From JAGTVB01 sp049282355 (GTDB lineage Bacteria > Pseudomonadota > Gammaproteobacteria > HK1), in contig JBAPTW010000320.1 in NCBI GenBank assembly GCA_049282355.1, positions 1-21,327 of the forward strand: a DNA stretch of 21,327 nt. The letters run 5' to 3'. Below are positions 1 through 6,823 of this stretch, in pieces. Below the pieces are notes generated by a model. The model was not told the origin of the DNA and did not search any database. It worked only from the letters and a program-made list of their open reading frames with translations. Both the position numbers and the translations under genes were made by a program. Numbering within the stretch: the first letter of the stretch is position 1; every line of letters begins with the position of its first letter.

Positions 1-476
1 GTTCATATTGCTGAGAAGTAGCTTGCGATGCTGTGTTGAATGACGTGTCGAGACTCATTTCGGAGCCGTTTAAACTCCCGCTGTAGCGCTTCGCAGTCAC
101 ATCGATAACAGCCTCAAGGAATACGCGCTAGCAGCGATCGCTAGGAATGAGCTGTAGTCATCGAGCAAAGCCGATAACGGCTGCAAGCTTTTGTCTCCTT
201 TTCTCCACCCATATGGAATCAGTGCGATCCCAGTTCAGGGGGAGCATAGCCTCCTGATTTCCGACTCTCCTCCACTCGGAGCTACCAATATTACTGAATG
301 CTATGGATGTAGAGTAATACAAGTAACTTATGCCTCTCGATTTACATACTTGACCTAGATCAAGACATGCGAGGGCTCTTGTGATAGGAACGCGAACAGA
401 TAATAATGGGTGATGCTCATTTCGCTCCGAACATCGAGCCCGTCGACGCGAGTCAGGAGCAACGCCTGGTCTAGAG
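1..476. other. No recognisable gene
   Basis: I see no supported gene here. Long minus-strand reading frames exist between about 158 and 499, but their translations have no recognisable motif and no plausible ribosome binding site. The stretch around 190-360 is noticeably richer in A and T than the rest of the window. It directly follows the end of the IS3-type transposase remnant and may contain the outer end of that dead element, but I could not identify a terminal inverted repeat. Confidence 0.5.
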
Positions 477-743
477 CTAAGAGCACACCAAATAGGCATG
501 CTGCAAAGCCCTCTGGCGGATGTGAGCGATTTCGGTCACAGGCCCGGTAAAGACTTGCTCGGGCGTGAAGTAAGCAAGCCCACTGTGTTGATGGTGAAAA
601 CTGTAGCAGTGAACGTAGTCGGCGCAGCAACGCCCCTAGTTCACCGCGTTCCTGGCAAGCCTCGGCTTCCGCCAAAATACGTTTTTTGTCTTCAACGGTA
701 AGCGAACGTTACTGGCGCTTGTCTCTTGCAGGATCGAGCATTA
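477..743 (-). pseudogene. IS3-family transposase remnant, orfA start fused to orfB end
   Basis: Read on the minus strand, 743 to about 635 starts with ATG and, after an in-frame TAA near 713, encodes a segment with RILAEAEACQERGELGALLR. This is the typical N-terminal helix region of IS3-type OrfA proteins. From about 625 to the stop at 477, a different frame encodes HHQHSGLAYFTPEQVFTG followed by about 20 residues. That is the C-terminus of the OrfB integrase-type transposase, just past the DDE catalytic core. About 1 kb of normal IS3 sequence is therefore missing between the two pieces. The in-frame stop and the frame change make this a dead internal-deletion derivative. Family membership is established knowledge of these conserved motifs; the deletion is my inference from their order and spacing. 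Confidence 0.75.
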
Positions 744-987
744 CTTGTGTGCCCGGCGGATCAGAGGGTTAGCATGTCACTGTGACCTCTCACTTCCCCG
801 AATAGTACATTTATTTCCTACTCGGGGTGGTATCAGCTTAGCCTGGCACATAGGGACTCCACCGCTTGCCAATGAGATCGTGCCGGCGGAACGCCCAATG
901 ATCGCGACCAGCTTAAAGGAGGTCATTCCTACATAGATTTCCAAAAACAACTGTCTCAAATCCCTTGACACATTCCGTCAGTTCGAG

Positions 988-1248
988 TTGCCCGGGAATA
1001 TCACCGGCTTGCTGGTCAGCTTTCTGCTCGGACTGGTGGTCTGGGCCGACAAGAGCGTCCCGCTCTTTCAACGCATGGTTTTCTACCTCATCAACTCGCT
1101 CATCATCTTCACCGTCGCCATCGGCATGAACGAAACCGGTGTCGCCATGACCAAGAGCGACGCCCAAGCTCAGTACGAGCAACGCTGGATCCCGCCGGCG
1201 TCAGAACAGCATCCGTTTTTCCAGAGCTGGTTTGGCGCCCATCGGTAG
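988..1248 (+). CDS. Small membrane protein, possibly the 3' part of a broken gene
   Basis: From a TTG at 988 the frame encodes 86 residues. It begins with a hydrophobic helix (about residues 5-20), has a second one (about 30-45), and ends in a polar tail rich in Q, P and F. The open frame actually starts just after a TAG at 934, so coding sequence could extend back to about 937 without an ATG. A strong AAAGGAGG sequence at 915-922 is placed as if for a start near 930, but the stop at 934 blocks that frame. I do not recognise the family. The mature-looking transmembrane pattern and codon use suggest it was once part of a real gene. It may be the surviving C-terminal half of a frameshifted one. 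It runs in the same direction as the methyltransferase gene that begins 80 bases later. Confidence 0.4.
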   Translation: MPGNITGLLVSFLLGLVVWADKSVPLFQRMVFYLINSLIIFTVAIGMNETGVAMTKSDAQAQYEQRWIPPASEQHPFFQSWFGAHR

Positions 1249-1327
1249 GGCCTGCGTAGTCGGGTCTGAAAACGGCGCACCCGCTGTAGGGGTCATCATC
1301 AGCTCTAAAGTGGATAGGGGAGGAACA

Positions 1328-1972
1328 ATGGATTTCATCCGGGCATCGCGCCGCCCTGCGGGATATGAGCTCACGATGGTTTTGCTGTCGCTGCTTTGTA
1401 GCGGGTGCACGGATCTCAAACGCTTTGCCTACGAAGGCTTTAATCGGGACGCGTGGCAGGCGCCGCAACGGGTCGTTCGCGCGCTCGATCTTAGGTCAGG
1501 CGATGCTGTCGCCGATCTCGGATCGGGGAGCGGTTACTTCACCTTTCACCTGGCCGACGCCGTGGGTCCTTCCGGCAAGGTCTACGCGGTGGACGTTGAT
1601 CGGGGGTTAAATGCCTACGTGGCCAAGCGCGCCCGCGAGAAGGGATATCAGAATATCGCCGTGATACTTGCCGAGCAGAACGACCCGGGGTTGCCCGAAT
1701 CCGGTATCGATCTCATTTTTACCTGCAATACGTACCATCACCTCGACGATCGGATCGCCTACTTCGCGAATGCGCGCGACTCTCTCCGCGCCGGGGGCCG
1801 GCTCGCGGTCATCGACTTCAACGGCGAAGGGTGGTTCGAGCGGTTGTTCAGCCACACGACGCCAAGGGAAGTGATCAAGAGCGAGATGAAAGCCGCTGGC
1901 TATCGCCTCGAGCGCGCGATCGATTTTCTGCCGAGACAGCATTTCATCGTTTTCGCGGCTCCTGGAAAGTGA
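1328..1972 (+). CDS. Class I SAM-dependent methyltransferase with lipoprotein-like N-terminus
   Basis: A 214-residue protein. The ATG at 1328 is preceded by GGGGAGG at about 1316-1322, which decides the start over an upstream in-frame option at 1232. Residues 15-27 form a hydrophobic stretch ending in LLCSGC, so Cys27 could be lipidated; the residue at -3 is Cys rather than Leu, so the lipobox is imperfect. The Rossmann methyltransferase fold follows. Motif I is DLGSGSGYFT (63-72), an acidic VYAVDVD segment follows as motif II, then FTCNTYHHL and the GGRLAVIDF strand typical of UbiE-like enzymes. The short C-terminal region ends in HFIVFAAPGK. The substrate is unknown. The unusual point is a methyltransferase apparently exported or membrane-tethered; if the signal is not functional it is a cytoplasmic enzyme with an N-terminal membrane anchor. 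Confidence 0.85.
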   Translation: MDFIRASRRPAGYELTMVLLSLLCSGCTDLKRFAYEGFNRDAWQAPQRVVRALDLRSGDAVADLGSGSGYFTFHLADAVGPSGKVYAVDVDRGLNAYVAKRAREKGYQNIAVILAEQNDPGLPESGIDLIFTCNTYHHLDDRIAYFANARDSLRAGGRLAVIDFNGEGWFERLFSHTTPREVIKSEMKAAGYRLERAIDFLPRQHFIVFAAPGK

Positions 1973-2277
1973 CGTCCCGTGGTTGATATTGCTCGACGAA
2001 GACCTGTGCGAGGGAGTTCGATGTCGCGTGTTTCTTCCGAGAAGTTTAACGGCGTTTGCATCGGGACGGCCTGGGTTGCCGTTCGGGGCGCGAGGGACAC
2101 CGCGGCGCCGATCCTCGAAGAGCTTCCGGAATGAGCGTCGGCTTCTTCGGTCTCATCGGGATGGAGGAAGGAAATGACGAATTGGGCGATGGCGTTCTGC
2201 TCTTCGGGGAGAAGCTTGGACGCCTCCTGGAAGGCCTTTTCGAGGAGTTTGGACAGGGGGTATAACAATATCTCCAT
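1900..2277 (-). CDS. Small antitoxin-like protein, probably frameshifted
   Basis: The minus-strand frame from ATG 2277 starts MEILLYPLSKLLEKAFQEAS and continues KLLPEEQNAIAQFVISFL. The pattern LEKAF-EAS-LPEEEQ-A-A is that of short helical proteins found beside toxin genes in many proteobacteria and cyanobacteria, commonly annotated as addiction-module or DUF2281-like proteins. After about residue 42 the translation stops resembling that family. It runs 73 bases into the 3' end of the oppositely oriented methyltransferase gene, so the natural C-terminus was probably lost by frameshift. I see no toxin partner. A start nine bases upstream (2286) is also possible; neither start has a clear ribosome binding site. 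The dyad GAACT-GG-AGTTC at 2298-2309 lies just upstream and could be an operator. The first 42 residues are convincing; the full gene is not. Confidence 0.4.
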   Translation of the reverse strand: MEILLYPLSKLLEKAFQEASKLLPEEQNAIAQFVISFLHPDETEEADAHSGSSSRIGAAVSLAPRTATQAVPMQTPLNFSEETRDIELPRTGLRRAISTTGRHFPGAAKTMKCCLGRKSIARSRR

Positions 2278-2439
2278 TGGTATCATACTGTTATTGCGAA
2301 CTGGAGTTCTGCTCGCGCCGTCGAGGGCGTGCGGCAGCCACCCAACGGGGACTGTCCGCGCGTTAGGTCTACACCCTGGTGCAATGCCTACGCCAATCCT
2401 GCTAGCCATCGAGAACGAGGTTTAGCGAAGGAGGCTCAG

Positions 2440-4077
2440 ATGCTCGGTCTAATGATGGACATGCCGCTCTTGATATCGTCGCTGATCCAGCATGCCGACG
2501 AGTATCACGGCGACACCGAGATTACGACGCGCACCGTGGAGGGTCCGCTTCATCGCTACACTTATCGCGAGGCGCACCAACGGGCGAGACAGCTCGCCAA
2601 TGCGCTCGATGCATTAGGTATTCGGTTCGGTGATCGCTGCGCGACGCTGGCTTGGAATACCCACCGACATTTCGAGATCTATTTTGCGGTCTCTGGCATC
2701 GGTGCCATCTGCCACACCGTCAATCCGAGGCTCTTTGCCCCGCAAATCGCTTACATCATCAATCACGCTGAAGATAGCTGTCTGTTCGTGGACCTACCGT
2801 TCGTCTCCTTGGTGGAGGAACTGGCAGATCAACTGGCAACCATCAAGACCATCGTCATTCTAACGGACCAGTCCCACATGCCGCGGGCTCGTCTAGCCAA
2901 CGTTATCTGCTATGAAGAACTGGTCCACAGCCACTCCGATAGCCTCGATTGGCCGCAATTCGACGAGAATACCGGCTCTTCACTCTGCTATACCTCGGGT
3001 ACCACGGGGCATCCGAAGGGTGTCCTCTACAGCCACCGGTCGACGCTGCTACACACCTACGCGGTTTGCCTGCCGGACGCCTTCGGCCTGGCGGCGACGG
3101 ATACGGTGATGCCGGTGGTGCCGATGTACCACGCCAACGCCTGGGGTATTCCCTATGTCGCACCGATGGTGGGTTGCAAGCTGGTGCTGCCGGGGCCAGT
3201 CACGGATGGCGCAGGCCTTCATCAATTGATCGAAAGCGAACAGGTGACACTCTCAGCGGCCGTGCCCACCGTGTGGCTTGGCTTGCTGCAGTATCTTGAC
3301 AAAAGCGGCCGGTTCAGCAGTTCTCTCGAACGGGTGGTTATCGGCGGTTCGGCCCCACCCCGCTCAATGATCGAAGCATTTGCGGAGCGTTTTCGTATCC
3401 AAGTGCTCCATGCTTGGGGCATGACCGAGACATCTCCGATCGGGACCATCAACAGCCCGAAGCACGGCTTGGTCGAGGAGCCCCCCACGCAGCGCTACGA
3501 ACGCGAGACCAAGCAAGGCAGGCCGTTGTTTGGCGTTCGCATGAGGATTGTCGATGACCAGAACCTGCCTCTGCCCCGAGATGGGGCGTCTTTTGGCGAT
3601 CTGGAAGTGCAAGGGCCCTGGGTCTGTGGCGGTTACTTCAATGAGTTGCACTCCGATGCCCATTCCGAAGACGGCTGGTTTTCGACCGGCGACGTCGCCA
3701 CCATCGATCCCCAGGGCTATATGCAGATCACCGATCGGAGCAAGGACGTCATCAAGTCCGGCGGCGAATGGATTAGCTCGATTGCGCTGGAAAACATCGC
3801 CATCGGCCACCCTGAGGTGGTGGAGGCAGCGGCCATTGGCGCTGCCCACGCCAAATGGGAGGAACGCCCCCTACTGATTGTGGTCCGTCGCGGTGACAGC
3901 ACTCTCACCCGTGATGAGATACTTCGCTATTTCGAAGGCAAAGTGGCTAAGTGGTGGATCCCGGACGACGCCGTATTCGTTGACGAACTGCCCCATACCG
4001 CCACGGGCAAGCTGTTCAAGCTAAAACTGCGCGAGAAGTATAAGAACCATTTGTTGACGGCAAAAGCCACGTCATGA
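2440..4077 (+). CDS. AlkK-like medium/long-chain fatty acyl-CoA ligase
   Basis: A 545-residue adenylate-forming enzyme of the ANL superfamily that activates fatty acids with ATP and CoA in the cytoplasm, feeding beta-oxidation or lipid synthesis. The ATG at 2440 has GAAGGAGG at 2427-2434 with 5-base spacing, so upstream in-frame codons are not used. Visible motifs are the P-loop YTSGTTGHPKG (184-194), WGMTETSP (326-333), STGDVATID (415-423), the hinge ITDRSKDVIKSGGEWIS, and the C-terminal TGKLFK with the catalytic lysine Lys524. The opening MLGLMMDMPLLISSLIQHA and overall length match the AlkK group (alkane and medium-chain users) better than FadD. All catalytic residues are present, so it should be active. 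It is monocistronic. Chain-length preference is inference. Confidence 0.95.
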   Translation: MLGLMMDMPLLISSLIQHADEYHGDTEITTRTVEGPLHRYTYREAHQRARQLANALDALGIRFGDRCATLAWNTHRHFEIYFAVSGIGAICHTVNPRLFAPQIAYIINHAEDSCLFVDLPFVSLVEELADQLATIKTIVILTDQSHMPRARLANVICYEELVHSHSDSLDWPQFDENTGSSLCYTSGTTGHPKGVLYSHRSTLLHTYAVCLPDAFGLAATDTVMPVVPMYHANAWGIPYVAPMVGCKLVLPGPVTDGAGLHQLIESEQVTLSAAVPTVWLGLLQYLDKSGRFSSSLERVVIGGSAPPRSMIEAFAERFRIQVLHAWGMTETSPIGTINSPKHGLVEEPPTQRYERETKQGRPLFGVRMRIVDDQNLPLPRDGASFGDLEVQGPWVCGGYFNELHSDAHSEDGWFSTGDVATIDPQGYMQITDRSKDVIKSGGEWISSIALENIAIGHPEVVEAAAIGAAHAKWEERPLLIVVRRGDSTLTRDEILRYFEGKVAKWWIPDDAVFVDELPHTATGKLFKLKLREKYKNHLLTAKATS

Positions 4078-4087
4078 GGGAGGAAAC

Positions 4088-4103
4088 CCCTGTCGAGACA
4101 GGG
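4088..4103 (+). terminator. Weak hairpin after the acyl-CoA ligase gene
   Basis: CCCTGTC at 4088-4094 pairs with GACAGGG at 4097-4103, ten bases after the ligase stop codon. There is no run of T after the stem, so it is not a canonical intrinsic terminator. It could help transcript ending or stability. Confidence 0.25.
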
Positions 4104-4233
4104 CCTTCTGGCGCCGGGTCCGAAGGTTGTCTGCTCGGCTTCCAATCCGTCTTTGTTTTATTGGGCTCTCGCCCCCAGTTTGGGTTGGAGAACTTGAGCA
4201 CCAGAGTTGTTTACTTCTGAAGTCGATGCGGTG

Positions 4234-4302
4234 ATGCCGACGGCCAAGTTAAGGGATTTTCAACTCGCCTACGCGGAGGCTGGCGGGGGCCAGTCCGATA
4301 AG
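4234..4302 (+). pseudogene. Possible alpha/beta-hydrolase N-terminal fragment
   Basis: From ATG 4234 the frame reads MPTAKLRDFQLAYAEAGGGQ and then loses all resemblance to a protein family. This opening resembles the first beta strands of alpha/beta-hydrolases (M-P-x-x-x-L-x-D-x-x-x-x-Y-x-x-x-G), which would normally continue into a P-V-V-F-L-H-G segment that is absent. If correct, it is the first 20 codons of a deleted gene at the edge of the mobile-element region. The match is short and could be chance. Confidence 0.3.
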
Positions 4303-4371
4303 CCACCCGCTACCAGCAGACTTCAATCCCGCAAGGTCTCGAGATTTCCATCAACCCCTCAGTGCTTGTCC

Positions 4372-4430
4372 CAAAGAAGGAAAGGGGTCATTTCTTGACA
4401 ACAAAGAAGGAAAGGGGTCATTTTTTGACA
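4372..4430. repeat. Two tandem 29-bp direct repeats, 30-bp period
   Basis: Copies lie at 4372-4400 and 4402-4430 and differ at a single position (C versus T in the run before TTGACA). Each contains AAAGGGGTCATTT and ends in TTGACA. On the opposite strand each unit begins TGTCAA. Paired subterminal repeats starting TGT are typical of IS21-family ends. These may therefore be the surviving end of an IS21-type element, whose istB remnant lies 87 bases to the right. The outward direction would imply an element on the left, so the link is uncertain. Confidence 0.6.
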
Positions 4431-4516
4431 ATACACTCCTGCTCTTTGGCCGATTCTCGTTATCGCCATGCCCCCTCATAGAGAGTCTGAACGGACACAG
4501 CCAATCCTAGAGAGGG

Positions 4517-4720
4517 CAACAGGCGCGCTTCTTCAGTGTGGTGGACCTGGTCAACCAGCTCGAACAGGAATAAACCCAAGGTCAGGTTGGGCGCCTCGCC
4601 CGCCGGCTATTGGGCTTGGACGCCGTTCTCCTCGACGAGCTCGGCTATCTGCCGTTCTCCCAGAACGGCGGCGCCCTATTGTTCCATTTGATCAGCCGGC
4701 TCTATGACGGGCCTCACTGA
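4517..4720 (+). pseudogene. istB: IS21-family IstB ATPase fragment
   Basis: The frame reads QQARFFSVVDLVNQLEQE, then a TAA at about 4571, then VGRLARRLLGLDAVLLDELG followed by YLPFSQNGGALLFHLISRLY. This is the central part of IstB, the AAA+ transposition helper of IS21 elements, including its Walker B strand (VLLDELGYLPFS). The N-terminal Walker A region and the C-terminal third are missing. The in-frame stop confirms that it is not functional. The IS982-type element starts 4 bases after the fragment's last codon, and the target duplication (4718-4724) begins at that stop codon. No istA sequence is seen nearby. Confidence 0.85.
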
Positions 4721-4724
4721 TCCT
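4718..4724. repeat. Left target-site duplication of the IS982-type element
   Basis: TGATCCT at 4718-4724 is repeated exactly at 5739-5745, immediately outside the two inverted ends of the element. Confidence 0.85.
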
Positions 4725-5738
4725 ACGTAATGTGCGACTTTTCAGGCTAAGCAATCACCAAACCGTCCAGCTCCAACGGCTCGCGGCCTTGTTGGATGTT
4801 GAGCCAGACGCCGAGGGTATGGGCCAAGATCTTGCGCGTGACCTGGTTGGTCAAATGCCAGACATCGCGTGTTCGGGTTTTAGCTAACCCAAAACGTTGC
4901 TCGAGTTGACTGATCACCGTTTCGATGCGCTTGCGCAGTCGCCGTAACAGCCTTAACCACCAGCGGGGTCGGCGCTCCGCCATGTTCGTGCGCAGCGGCG
5001 TTTGCAGGTCAATACCCAGGGCCGCGCAATCGGCTTTAAATTGGGGGCGGATATAACCCTTGTCACCCAACATCAGTCCCTCGATCGCCTGCAGGAGATC
5101 GTACGCCGAATCCCGCTCATCAACGTTGGCTGCGGTGAGCGTGATGCCGACGACCACCCCGCGCAGATCAATCAGCAGGTTGGCTTTCAAGCCGTAATAA
5201 TGCTCGTCTTTGGCGGCGCAGTAACCGTAGTCGGCTTCGCCTTTCAGGACCTTGCTGCCCGGTGCTCGCGCCCGTTTGCACACGCTGATGGGGAACCCGT
5301 CGATAACATGGCACTCTGCGGTACGGGCTCCCAGGTCCGTTACCAAGCGCTCTTGTAACCGCTGCTTCACCCGCCAGAGATTAGCCGCTTGCCGCACAAA
5401 GGTACTGCGGTCCCCCAAACCGGGAAACCACCCCATCCAGTGCCGCCGGAAGTATTCCCAAATCCCTTCATCACCCTCATGGCCGAGAAATTCACCCACG
5501 ATTTCCATTGTGATCACTTCACTGTCACTCAGGTGGGGAGCAAACCCTCGGGTGCGCAACTTCACCCCGGCCGTCACGTCGCCAAACTCTTTTTCCACCC
5601 AACAAAACACCGTGATGATAAACTCGTCTATCGGCATGGCTCTCTGTTCCTACTAGGTGGGGATGTCATCTCTTCACTCCCAACCTACGACGATAGCTAT
5701 GCCTCTTCAAGCCTCACCAGGAAAGTTGCACATCGCGT
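4725..5738 (-). mobile_element. Complete IS982-family insertion sequence, 1014 bp
   Basis: The element is bounded by imperfect 19-bp terminal inverted repeats: ACGTAATGTGCGACTTTTC at 4725-4743 and, on the opposite strand, ACGCGATGTGCAACTTTCC at 5738-5720 (15 of 19 identical). A perfect 7-bp direct repeat, TGATCCT, flanks them. The length of about 1 kb, the single transposase gene and the duplication size all fit IS982. The intact transposase and perfect duplication indicate a relatively recent insertion. The target is the end of an already dead istB fragment. Confidence 0.9.
4747..5637 (-). CDS. IS982-family DDE transposase
   Basis: A 296-residue transposase that cuts and pastes the surrounding insertion sequence. 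The candidate catalytic triad is visible: Asp113 in HVIDGFPISVC, Asp192 in MLGDKGYIRP, and Glu239 in KRIETVISQLEQRFG. The N-terminal part (about 1-100) has the helical DEFIITVFCWVEKEF opening typical of the family. The frame is uninterrupted and of full family length, so the enzyme is probably functional. The ATG at 5637 is preceded by AGGAAC and AGAGAG in the 15 bases upstream. It is the only gene of the element and has about 100 bases of leader inside the right inverted repeat. Confidence 0.93.
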   Translation of the reverse strand: MPIDEFIITVFCWVEKEFGDVTAGVKLRTRGFAPHLSDSEVITMEIVGEFLGHEGDEGIWEYFRRHWMGWFPGLGDRSTFVRQAANLWRVKQRLQERLVTDLGARTAECHVIDGFPISVCKRARAPGSKVLKGEADYGYCAAKDEHYYGLKANLLIDLRGVVVGITLTAANVDERDSAYDLLQAIEGLMLGDKGYIRPQFKADCAALGIDLQTPLRTNMAERRPRWWLRLLRRLRKRIETVISQLEQRFGLAKTRTRDVWHLTNQVTRKILAHTLGVWLNIQQGREPLELDGLVIA

Positions 5739-5745
5739 TGATCCT
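5739..5745. repeat. Right target-site duplication of the IS982-type element
   Basis: TGATCCT, identical to 4718-4724, directly abuts the right inverted repeat. Confidence 0.85.
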
Positions 5746-5967
5746 ATAAGTTATTTGGAATTGGGTATGTGTTACGGTGCAACGTGAAAACCTGTCATGA
5801 GTCACCCGCTGCCCCTTGCCTGATGTCCCAACGCCTCAAATCCTTTGCAAAAAGGCTCACGGTTCGGAGCCGATGGGCGACCTCGTCAGGTTCAAGGCAT
5901 CGAGATAGCGGGCGTGGTCCGCGAAGCGATCGGTGCATCTCCCGCGGCGATCATGTCTGCGGTGCCC

Positions 5968-6303
5968 TCATCTCATCAGGCGTTCGAGGAGAAGAGACTT
6001 GAGGCCGGCGTCGATGCGCGTGCAATACAGCACCTGTGGACCGGCGAGGTCGGTGCCGACTTCTAAATCTCTACCCATGCCGAAGGGCTCGAGAAAAACG
6101 CTAAAACCCATGCGCGCGCGGCGCACCGAGCAATTGAACGCGTCGGGGGCCATGGCGTAGCCGGCCGCGAGCCAGTCGAACGGATAAAACCCCTTGCGGT
6201 GCAAATCGTCCTGCCAGAAATCGAGCCAGGGGCGACTCTGTTCAGCGAGCCAACGCGCTGCGGTGCCCGCCGTCGCGACGCGATTCAAATCGCGGGGCGT
6301 CAT
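5968..6303 (-). pseudogene. C-terminal fragment of a nucleoside hydrolase
   Basis: The minus-strand frame from 6303 encodes about 111 residues starting TPRDLNRVATAGTAARWLAE. It contains a GFYPFDWLAAGYAMAPDAF segment and ends in VLYCTRIDAGLKSLLLERLM. This order matches the C-terminal domain of inosine/uridine-type nucleoside hydrolases, where the middle segment normally carries the H-D-P-L-A motif. Here the motif reads FDWLA, so the catalytic His is replaced. The N-terminal two thirds, with the metal-binding DxDxxxDD motif, are missing. An in-frame TAA at 6310-6312 separates this piece from the methyltransferase fragment upstream in the same frame. It is a decayed gene end, not a functional enzyme. 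Confidence 0.55.
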
Positions 6304-6309
6304 TGTTGT

Positions 6310-6603
6310 TTAGACATCTTCGTTGCTTCGGCCACGATTTGTCGCGAGCGCACAGAAATCCCAATTGATATCCACCATCTGCGCATCGACAAACCCTGCC
6401 GCCGTGAGCGCTTCGACCAGTCCCGTCTTGGCTTGTCCGCAATGGCGGGTAAAACCGAGCACAACTTTGCCCCCTGGCCTCAATACACGCCGTATCTCCC
6501 GCAACCCTGCGACGGCATCGGGCCAGACCTGGCCGCTCACATAACGTTTCTTCTGACGCACAAAGTCAAACGCCAGCGAACCGAAAAGGTAGCCGTTAGT
6601 TCA
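6310..6603 (-). pseudogene. C-terminal fragment of a SAM-dependent methyltransferase
   Basis: The open minus-strand stretch begins just after a TGA near 6603. It contains WPDAVAGLREIRRVLRPGG, then KVVLGFTRHCGQ, then LVEALTAAGFVDAQMVDINW. This is the post-motif-I half of a UbiE/BioC-like methyltransferase: motif III with R-R-V-L-R-P-G-G, followed by the final helices. The SAM-binding N-terminal half is absent, and upstream sequence to 6823 shows no matching frame. It stops at 6310 and is followed in the same frame, six bases later, by the hydrolase fragment. Two unrelated gene 3' ends are thus stuck together, as expected from successive deletions next to insertion sequences. Confidence 0.6.
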
Positions 6604-6777
6604 AACAAACCAGATATCGCATCAACGGCCTGCGCGTTGTGGTGCGAATCGACTCAGGCAGAACCAAACCACGACGCCGGCAAGCGCGTGTCAGCGTCGT
6701 CTATACTTAGATCAACTGGCCTGCTCGTATCGCATCGCGTCGACCTACGCTGCTATCTGCGTCTGGGCGATACGACC

Positions 6778-6805
6778 TTGACTGAAACTTGGCTCTAACA
6801 ATACA
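6778..6805 (+). promoter_or_regulatory. Weak candidate promoter before the sulfatase-like gene
   Basis: TTGACT at 6778-6783 and AATACA at 6800-6805, 16 bases apart, lie about 20 bases before the ATG at 6824. The -10 match is poor, so this is only a candidate. No clear Shine-Dalgarno sequence lies between it and the ATG. Confidence 0.2.
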
Positions 6806-6823
6806 CCCCGTTCGAGTTCTAGA

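Noticed and set aside
745..936. Plus-strand frame of 63 codons with a following AAAGGAGG
   Set aside because: No recognisable domain. It may be the frameshifted upstream part of the small membrane protein at 988-1248, but the sequence alone does not prove this.
965..970. TTGACA hexamer as a -35 promoter element
   Set aside because: No acceptable -10 hexamer lies 16-18 bases downstream, and the sequence is inside an open frame.
4372..4430. Short CRISPR array
   Set aside because: Only two units, with one base between them instead of a spacer, and no cas genes in the window.
5845..6066. Plus-strand frame of 73 codons between the IS982-type element and the hydrolase fragment
   Set aside because: The translation has no motif, and its second half is antisense to the nucleoside hydrolase remnant, which matches a known family.
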